From: Pagrus major
Taxonomy: Eukaryota > Chordata > Actinopteri > Spariformes > Sparidae
Length of the DNA: 64,000 nucleotides
Reading direction: 5' to 3'
NCBI RefSeq assembly: GCF_040436345.1
Contig: NC_133238.1
Location: forward strand, 6,140,150-6,204,149
Positions within the stretch are counted from its first letter, which is position 1. Every line of letters starts with the position of its first letter. Of the stretch, positions 46,341 to 57,020 are shown in pieces. The position numbers were made by a program, and so were the translations under genes. The notes below the pieces were generated by a model, which was not told where the DNA came from, did no database searches, and worked only from the letters and a program-made list of their open reading frames with translations.

Positions 46341-49300
46341 TTGTGTTAATAAAGATCTCCATTGTCTACATTTGTTTCCAAACCCAAATCTGAATCCTAA
46401 ACCTCAACACAAATTAAACTAAAGCTAACCTTAACATTAAAGCTTCAGTTATTTTTAAAGGACCAGTGTGTATGATTTAGTGGCATCCAGCAGTGAGGTT
46501 GTAGATTGCAACCAACTCAGCAACCCACGTATCACGCTCTCCTACCACGGCTGCCTTAAAAAACAAAAAAAATGCACAGGACCCCTTCCAAGGGCCAGTG
46601 TTGGGTTTGCCTGTTATGGGCTACTGGACAAACTATGCAGTGCAACATGGAAGGCCCAATTGAAGAGTGTCAACTCCCTCTGTATACAGTATAAAGGGCA
46701 CAAAACATGTTGTTTTTGTAAGAAGACAGAAGCCTCAACATTTAGGTGTGCAGAAAAACTACACACACAGATCAATACTTGCTGTTCGACTCATAACCCT
46801 CTGGAGCACAAGCTGGGGGTCATCACCATCTATGTCAATCTGGAACGACCGTCTTTGATCAGAGGAGGTGGCCTACAACATTACTTATCGCCCACCTACA
46901 ATGCAGTACTGAGTTCACTCCCCAGACAGCTTAACAACCATTCACACCTGGGCTCACCTAGCCCTAGCAACCCACCTGAAGGCCGGTTGGGTCAACGACC
47001 CACAAGTGGCCCTAACGACTCTGAAACTCAGAGCTCACACGTGTCCTTAACGACTCTGTAAGGACACTCCCACACAGAGTTTAAAAGCCTGCAACTCCCC
47101 TCCAGTTAGTTAGAACTGAAGAAGCCTCTTGGAGGTGAAATGTCCAGTTGCCTATGATACAGCACTTAGAATTACCATGACCTGGATGACTGAGAACCTT
47201 CATCAACATTTATCAATGTATATGAGTTAAGAACAGAGCATCACTAAGGATGTGTAGAAAAATTAGGAAACATGTTCTCAGATAACTGAAGATTGTTTCC
47301 CCATTATCACTGCATTTAACAACCTGCCTCTCTCGAGTCTCCACAGAAATCTGCTCCTTATTATGCTTCTACTGGGTTTGGTTGAGAATCACATGCCTTG
47401 CCAGTGTGTGTCTGATTAGAGTAAGAAGAGCTCTCATTTCTGGATTTGGTGGTTTGTGAGTGTGTGTTGGGGGTTTGCTGCTGTTTTCCATTAGGAGTTA
47501 AGAGCATTTAGTTTTGCCATGTGTATTAAGGGTGACATTAATGCAAACCACGTGTGACAGTTCTTTCCTACTGAGAGCTGTCACAGACAGACGTCTCATG
47601 CAGCAGATTAGACACGTACAGGCGGACACATGCTCGTACAGGGGCTGAACAGAAGAATGGAAAAACTTAGTCACAAAATCAAAAGGCAGCCAGGTAGGTT
47701 AGTCACATTAAGTAGAGTTATGGTTAGCAGGACATGTCTGACAGCTCTGACAGTAGTCACCTTTAAGAGTTCTGAAAACAACATGTGGTAAATAATGTAT
47801 AAACAGCTGAACAGCTGACAGTCGAGGAGCAGGAGAGTTGATCACTAAAAGTGTTAACTTTTAAGGAAGGAGAATTTAATAAATAAAGCTGCAAGCAGCA
47901 CTGAGCATTGGAGACTGACTATGAATGAATCTTGTCCGGTAGATGTCCTCAGGCTGGGACTTTTGTCATACATGCAAAGTTTGGGGCAGATTGGGTAATG
48001 TATATCTGACTTACAACAACTTCCTGTTTCATGAGGAAGCATCCAAATTAACGGCAGCGCAACGACGATGACCACTTATTGGCATGCACATGTCCTCAGG
48101 CTGGGACTCGGCCTCGGGCAGACTGGACAATGTATAGTTGAGTTACAAACATTTACTTCTTTATAGTGGAACACAAAACGCGTCGAGGGGTTTAGCCACA
48201 CGCTATGACGAAAACTCAAAAGCTTTGCACTTTAGCATAGCAAAGGTCTTTAGATCGCACTCACCAAGCTCGAGGTCAATCACGTTAATCCCTTAGGAGA
48301 AGGTTGTTAAAGTACGGGACGTGGGAATTTCACCAAATTTCAGAAAAAAATCAAAATGGCAGACTTCCTGTTTACCATAGAGCATCGACCCATGAGACAC
48401 TTTTGTTACATATGCCTACCAAATTTCATAGTAGAAGGTGAAACAGGCTGCCAGCTTGCCTCACCTGTGCCTGACACCTATATCAGATGTAAATTCACAC
48501 AGAGTTTAACAAGTATCATGAGAAAAAGAATATAAAAAAAATAATATTCCTTTGGAATACAATAGGGTCAACTCACAGACACTGAACAACATAAAGCAAT
48601 CACCAAAGTGAAGTAGCACCTGTGACAAAGCTGTGTTTACATGCCAGATTTCTGTGATTAATGGGGTTTACATGCAGCACAAAAGTCTGATTACATCAAA
48701 CAGTTTATCGTCCCTGTGTGCGTGTGTCTGAGATGTGGTCATCAATTATTTTTCGACTTCTCACTCCAAGCCAGAAACAAATAGTTTAGCTCTAGATAGC
48801 CTTGAGGTTTTGAGATATCAGTCACGTTTGGATATTTTTGTTTCCAGCTGAATACAATGGAGGTGACTGTTAGGGCCATCAATGAGCGTCTGTGGCCCCA
48901 GTTTTTGCAATGTGTCCCTCATCAGTGGCACTAGTCAGCCCTTGTCAGCAGCTTTTTGGCCAACTGAGCATGCTGACTCGGCAGCAGAGCCCATCGGTGA
49001 GAGAAATCACTTAAATTTGGCTGTTGAGGTAAACCAACAAGTTCACCAGACGGGAGATGAGAAAAGAAAGGGAATGCCCCATGACCCCGAATCTGTGGTA
49101 TCCATCACTTTTTTCCATCTCTGCAACTTCTCATCAGATATGTTCTCAATTAGAGGCAGCTGTATAAGCGCGAGTAGCGTTTAAAAACACTGCTTTATCA
49201 TTACAACGGTTTGTCTATCTGCAGTCCTGAGTCTTGTGGTTTGTTTGCATGGTGTGTCTGGGCCCTTCTGATCACACAACCTGCAGATACCGAGTCAAAC

Positions 49301-52300
49301 TGTGGTCTGATTAATCTGTGCATACTACTTTATTCTCGAATGATCTGTCCAGGCAGAGGGTGACCGACCAATCCGTGAATACATGCTCAATGGTAGTCTT
49401 AAGAAAAGGGAAAGTATTACTGATTCAATTCAGGAAAATGTACGAGTGAGGTGTAAGAGTTACCTTTGATGCGCTTGTACCTCTTGTACCAGCGTCCAAA
49501 CTCCTGGCATTTTAAGACGGAAACGTTGGCGTAGTCGGAACTATTCACTATTGATGAGATCATACTCTGACAGAAAAAAAAGAAAAAGTTTGAGAAATTA
49601 TACATTTAAAAAGAGAACAGGGCAAATAATACAATTGGACAAAAGGTGATGTTGTAGCGTACATAAAGATCTGTGAACCACCTTATTGTATTAATAATTA
49701 GATAGTTTGAGAATGAAGTCAGCATTTTTAATCTCAGAATTCTGACTTTAGATTTTAATCTTAAAAACTCAACTTTCAAATTCAAGAGTCAGTTTATGAA
49801 AAGCCTTTTTAGTCATGGGACTTTCCCAACGTGTACTATGGCCACCTCTAAAGAGCAGGAGGTGGAAAGACTCTAAATAAGTGGTGATAACTCAACATGG
49901 GAAACACTGAAGATTAAAACTCACATGAGTCAGGCTGCAAACACACACCACCCACACACTTCCCCAATCACTAATTACATCTTGACTAAGTCCTGTGTGT
50001 AAATCACAAGTCCAAATGACACACTCATCTAATGACTGCAGGGTGTGTGTGAGCAGGATAATTGTGGTGCGCGTGTCTGCATCCTTTCCCATGAGATGGT
50101 ATCCATACTTTTGTGCGTGTGTGTGAGTGAGTGAGCTAAAGAGGTATTACAAGTGCGCTAAGTGTGTGGCGAACTGATAGTGAAACCACATGTGTCTAGA
50201 GAAAATACTTTGCAGGATCTTGGCTAACACATACTTAATAGAAAAGAGGTCATCCATTGCCTGAAGTGAATGAACTAGAGGCAGAAGACAGTCATATTTA
50301 AAAAGACAGCAGTGATATGACGGTATATGGTGTGTTGCCGTGCTATTGGATAGATGTGTCTAGCTGATGTGAGCAACTGATATCAAATGACGGCCCCAAA
50401 TAATGACAGGCAATTATGAGTGAGAGGAATGAATGAAAGGATGGTATGAAAAATACCAGGACTGAGGATGCTAAAGAGTAGTCTTCCTGTCTGAACTTTT
50501 GCTAGAGCTTCATTTGTATATAAATAACTGTGTATGCTCTGTAATTTATGCAGCACTATTTCATTATGCAAACTTGTGTTGTCACTGTTAATTACGACTG
50601 GTGAAGTCTTGTGTTTCTTATTCTTTTGTTTGAAGGATCTGTGCAATACTGTGAAAAAAAATAGTGTAAATTTGCTGTTTGTTGAAGTGTCGTGTTTTTA
50701 TCCTGTTTTGTATTTTCAGGCCAGATAAATGAATTCCACCAGAAAGAGTTTCCCTTTGGGGATAACATAGTAACCTAACATGATTGCTCTTTGCAGCCTT
50801 TTTCAGAGAGCTTAAAAGTCTCCATATTCCTGTCAAAATAATTTAGAAACAAAACCTGACACACATAGCCTGACTGGTGGCAGGATACTTCCAGGAGAGG
50901 ACCTTTCAGACAGGTAAGGTATTTCCAACAGGTGTATGGAGTGGAAACTCTGTGCTGTAGTGCTGTAATTACCTGGGAGAGAGGACAGTCCTTGGCCAGC
51001 ATGCTCTGGTTGGTCTCTCGTAGCAGCTCTTTGAGGGCGTCCCTCACTGTGCTGTGGGTCCACCGCTTTGACGGCAGCTCCTCAAGCTGCGCAAAGCTGC
51101 ACATGTGAAAAAACGTAGTCATTAGACACTGAATCATACTTTAATTCACTTGAGCAGAGTTGTAGGAGGCTGCATATTGAAAATGAAAAGCCCCTGACAA
51201 ATCTTCAAGAATAAAAATAGCAAAACCATGCATTCACAAAACCAGGGGCTTTTGGGGTTTAGCATGGACACAAAAGAAATGATCATGACTCTAAATGATA
51301 TTAAAAGTAACAACTAGCAGCTTGGCTGATCCCATATCATTTGAACTTATTAAATGTCAAATGAAGCTAATAAACGTGCAACACACACACGGGTGACCTG
51401 TGCAGCAGGATCCGCAGTGTAACCATGTGGTAAACGTCCAGTAGCATGTCAGCCACTGTTGCCTCTGGAGCGTCTGTTAGGTAATGGATTGGCATCGGGT
51501 TCCACCGGCCCACTTTAATGATTCCTGGGGTAAAAACAACCAGAGGACAACAAATACACAATTGAAGCGTTTGTTCACTTTCTGTTTAAAGGTCTTGACT
51601 TAAAAGTGAGACTATTGCATTGGTTGATAGAAATCGATTTTTCACGTTCTTGTTTTTTGTTATTCAAATCCATGTCAACCGAACCTGTTCCTGTTGTGTT
51701 GTATGTGTTGTGTGTTGGGGAGCTCTCCTGGTCTTGGAGCATCATCCTGAACCTCCTGGGGTACATCCCATTTCCCTTATTTTACATTTCCTCGCTCCTT
51801 GATCCTTGCTTGAACCGAATGCCGTTCTTGTATGCCATCTTGCAGGCCATCCAAAAGCTCTTATTGGTTAGTTAGTTCAAATAAATTAGGATTTCCTTGT
51901 TTTAACTTCTTGTATCATCTCCCATGGTTTTGAGCCGGCTGTGACGATAGTCTTATACCAGAGTGAAGACAGATAACATCAAGTTTTATATTTATTTTAT
52001 GTTTGTTTTCTGATTCCCCATCGAGTTAAAATGTGTAACCAGTAACACTTTACATCACATGGATTACAGTGTAATCTTTTGTACTATTGGTGTACAGGTA
52101 CAGTAGTACCAGTACACATACTAGATACTGTAGATACTGAGGGACAAGATGTGAAAATAAAGAGGTAACCTTTCAGGATTTTACAAATAATTTATTCTGA
52201 GGAAATAGATGTGAAAATAAGGGGGTAACAATTTGGGATTTTACTGGGTACATATTCTATAATTACAGGATATGTATGTCTACTAAGCAATAATCTGGAT

Positions 52301-55300
52301 GTTTGGGATGAATTTAAAGAGAATTTACTCTGTAGTTAGATTTTAACTACTGGGTATCTGGACGTTTAAAGGAAGAACTTAGACACTCACTTCGGCAAAC
52401 TTCATTACTGGATGCTCATTTATGGCCACCCACCCCACGAGTGACATCCCATATGTCACTCGTGTTTCAGTGTCACCACATGTTGACAGTTCTGAAGTTT
52501 CATGTAAGTCTTCTCACTGGCAATCTTGTTCGACAAGCAGGACAGCGAAAGAGCAAGTAAGTCCCCCCTTGTTACATTTAGTTACATGGTAACTACAGGA
52601 TATGCAGGCCAATTGCACATCCCTGTCGTATTCTGTAGCATTAGTGATGTTGACGCCTTAAAAATAACCTTGCTGTGAACCTGCCGCCTTCTGTTTCCAG
52701 CACCGCCGAGGGTCAGCTCGGCTCCCACACTGGATTGACTGACCTGCTGCTACTGATTTGGACCATACGCCTCCTCCTCCTCTTCCTCTTGGGGTCTGTG
52801 CTTTCTGTCCAACTCTCCAGCACAAAAGCATTACCATTAAGACTAAATTTCTGGGTTATCACCAACCTTAAATGTCATCAAAGTTCTGTTGTAGCAGGGA
52901 GGACTATAATTCATGACAGTCAAAAGACGCATGAGCTGTGTAGCTGCAAAATCAGACAGCTTTTGTGCAGGTGGGGGTGCTGTGATGCTTCTCTTGGTAA
53001 AGCTAGTCCGTTAAAAAGTAATTTAATCTGTTTTAAAATGAAAATGTAAGAACAGACCAGTGCCAACATGTTCATGTGGTTTTTGGTTCTGGTTGCCAAA
53101 AACAGCTGTTACTAATCTGTTGGAGATTTCCCTCATTTACATATTTAATAACCCGCTGCAGCTGACTAGGAGAGACCCCAGCTCCTCTGAAGGGTGAGAC
53201 ATGTAGTGAAAACATACAGTTTTGCTTCACTGGAAATACATTTTACTCACTCATTTTTTTAGTGTTTGCTTTTACTCTAACTACTGATTTCAAATATTTA
53301 TATTTATAAGCATTGTAGAGGCATACATTATTTTGATGTGCACATAGTTTATTAATTTAACTGTAGCCTCTTTTGTTATACAGGAGCAGGCGGATGGTCC
53401 AAATCAATGTAAGCAGGACGGTCAGTCCAGTATGGTAGCCCAGCCAACCCATAGCGAAGTGTTACAACTGATTCCTATGCCATTATTACAGAGTACAGAA
53501 TGATGATAACATAAATTACCACATTCTTAAATAACTTTGGTAATGGTGCTTTAGATTGTAGCCAGAATATCCTTTAGTTACCATGTAACTAAACCTAACA
53601 ATGGGAGAACTAAGAGTACTTTAGATTACATCCTGCATATCCTGTAGGTACAATGTAACTAAATGTAACAAGGGGAGAAATAAGCGGCCTCTTTCTCTGT
53701 AACTACAGAGAACAGTATGGGAACATTTTTATTTTAATTTTACTTGCCCCAAAACATGGAGAACAAACTAAATTAAATGCACAGTTTGCTGTGCATTCAG
53801 GGACTTCACTGAGAGCGATGCTGTCTTTTTCTTTCACATTCACACCTGGAAGCTGCCCAGTTAAACCACAGTAAACCAAAGTCTAATCTGCTGGCTACTG
53901 AGCAGCTCGACTGGAACAGTCTGGGTTAGTCATGCACACTTCATGTGCAAGTGCTTGTTAAACAGGTAACAGAGAAAAAATCACAGGAACAGTTTAAGGT
54001 TGTAGGTTCACAAAAAAAAACGTAGAACAAATTAACAGAAGCTTCATTTGCATGGAAATTAATACTCAGGATGTCAGCAGGTGCATCATATCCTGACATA
54101 TATGTCCAATGAGTGATTCAAATTGCGAGAATGAAATAGGAACAGAACTCGCACAAACCGCAAAACCAGTCAGAAAAGCTGATGCAGATCACAGCTTTTA
54201 CAGTTTCTCCAGAGATAAGCTTTTGAAATAAAAAGTTATCATCCAGTAAAACTATTTGCCATTCGCTTTAAATATATTTAAAGTGGTAAAAATCACAGGA
54301 TTGTTTATAATCACAGGCACAGACAGCAGGTGAAATATTGCAGAGTTGTGAGGATATCTGCACAAGAAATATCTTTATTTTAAATCCAAGTTAATTATAG
54401 TCTAATTTAGTCTTTAATTTCCAAGTGTAGGCCTAAACTTTATTTCCAATAACCTTAATCATGTAAATGTCACACATGTTTGTTTCTACCATGGTAGCAG
54501 ATCACAATTAAATTCCTGGACACTGCGGAAAGTCCATGGATGGGAGTACCAGGTCATAAAAATAAACATTGTGATTAATATCAGATAGGTTGCTGGTAGG
54601 TGAAATTATACATCTCAATAATTAGGAAAACACTACCTCACCTGCACTACCAGCAGCAGAAACAATATAAGGGCATCTCTCTATTAAGAGACCTGTTTGC
54701 AGTTACGCATGAGGTACATCAATTTAACTTTATTGATTATTTAAATCTTTAAATCTTAGTTCTATGTTATTATTAAAAAAAATATATATATAGATAATGT
54801 TATATTCCCTACATGCATTTTTGGCAAGGGGCTGCATGCAGACTAAATTCATCAAAAGTCTCTCCAGTTGTTAAAGCCAAATTGACAGCTGATTCAACTG
54901 TGATCAGCTGTCAGGCGTCATCAGAAACAGACATTGCGGCAACCCGTTAGCTCAGTCGGTAGAGTGCACATCCCATGTACGGAGTCCTCGCCGCAGCAGC
55001 CTATGGTTTGAGTCCGACCTGTGGCCCTTTGCTGTATGTCATTCCCCCTTTCTCTCATCCTATTTCCTGTCACCTGTCTGAACTATCCTGTCGATAAAGC
55101 TATAAAAGGAACTTTAGAGGAGAGTAACTCTCATTTCTCTTGAAACATGTTTCCTTGTTTCCTCTCCACTATCATGGTTTCCTTGTGCCTCTCCACAAAT
55201 CCTTGGTGGGAGGGACAAAGACAAAAGGAAAAGACGCAACTGAGGAAAACATGGATGCAATTTAGGTGAAATGGGATGTATCCCTGGCATTCCTGCAACC

Positions 55301-56960
55301 ATGACTGGAAGTGCAAATCTAAACAGGCTTGATCGCATTAGGATCTGCTAAATCAAACACAGGTCCAACCTAGCCTTGGCTGCCAGCCTTAATCGTGTGT
55401 GTTCATTGCACGAGGATAGTGGTGATAGGGGCAAAATAATAAAAGCTGTTCTCTTGGGACTCTGCAGTTGATAAATGTATGTAAGGAATGTAAAATCAGC
55501 CAAAAGTTAGAGAGCAAAGCAGGCTGTGAACTAGAGCAGCATTCAATTTGATGTACTGAGTAAACATTGGGAGGTCAATGTTCTCCTGATTGACAGAACA
55601 ATATTTATCATAATTAATTAACATTAGGTATTGTGCACCCTGCTGCTTTATACGATGGTTAATACTTGTCAACAACTGGTTACAGATTGGAATTTTCAGA
55701 CATGCTTGTCGTCATTTTGTCAGTGCAGATGAGATGATTTCAGAGGGTCAGTGTATCTTTGGGTCATTCAATTTTCTTTTCAGAAACGGGTGTTAAGAAA
55801 CAAAAAAAAGTGTTTTTCGCTTTTCATTTTAAAATACAAAAAATAAAAATGTAGAACAACGCATTTTTCTTTTTCATGGTCAAAAGGGATGAGTGAAATT
55901 ATAAAAATGGTTTAATTTAATTTTTGTTCTCTATTTCCCTCAAATAGTGGCAGAGGCAGTGAAGTGGATCATGAGCCAGTTTCTCTGCCACTGCAGTCGA
56001 CAGGCCAGATGGCAGGGGTGGGCTGCCCTGCGGCTGCACAGCCATCCGGCCTGTCTGCTCTACCTCATGAGCCCAGAGACACTACAATTGCAGTGAAGAG
56101 CGGCTATAGGATGATTGATCCTGAGAGGAGCAGCAGAGGTCTGGGAGAAGGGCTGAAAAGCCAAGCTACAGCTCATAAACTGCTGGAACAGAGCAGTTTA
56201 TGAGCCAGACCTGCTGTGTGAGTAACTAAAGCCATAATAAATATCTTCTGGGGCTTTACATGTAATATTTTGTATCACTCCAACAGTGGATGGGATCAAA
56301 TTACTAAGACACTGTTGTGGCTCTAACGTGGTGGCGGTAGCTCGGTGGTAGAGCAGGGTATCAATCATTCACAGCTAGTTAACAAAGTCAAACCTTGATC
56401 TGTTTCAGGTTTAAACTCTCTCTCTCTGTCAGTCTCTTACAGACACATGCACCTTTCTGTCTGTCTCACACATTGTCCTATTCCCTCATTTTCCTCCCCC
56501 TCCTCCCACTGCCAGCCGACTTCCAGCTGGTTCCCAGTCAATTTCCCCCAGAGAGAGATATACATACATACATACACACACATATATAAATGCAAGCTTC
56601 AGAAAAAAGGACCATAAGTAAAAAAGCCATAATGTGCAAGTTAATTTAAGAAAAATCCCTATGCCAGTTAAGAGTTAAAAGTACTCGTCCAGCAGAGTTA
56701 TACAAGATGCAATTCAAACGCTGAAGAAAATAGAAGAGTCTCTGTATAATTTTGGTTGTAACCACACTGGGGGAAAAAATGCATGACTCCAGCCAAAAAT
56801 TATTTATTTGAAAAGAAAAGGCTTATTTCTCAGAACAAAACCTAGCCATTTGGGAGAGGCGAGGGGGGTCGCAGGGCGTCGGCTACATGGTTACATTGCC
56901 CTGTGTTTACGGGATACACCAGGAATGTCAAACTGCCCTAGTCTCTCTCTCTCTCTCTCT

Positions 56961-57020
<60 letters not shown>

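Noticed and set aside
46468-47061. A long plus-strand open frame (197 codons) in a satb2 intron
   Set aside because: It runs across a MITE end and a Penelope remnant; not a host gene.
54943-55020. A functional tRNA gene
   Set aside because: A and B boxes are present, but the acceptor arm does not pair and a known SINE body follows.
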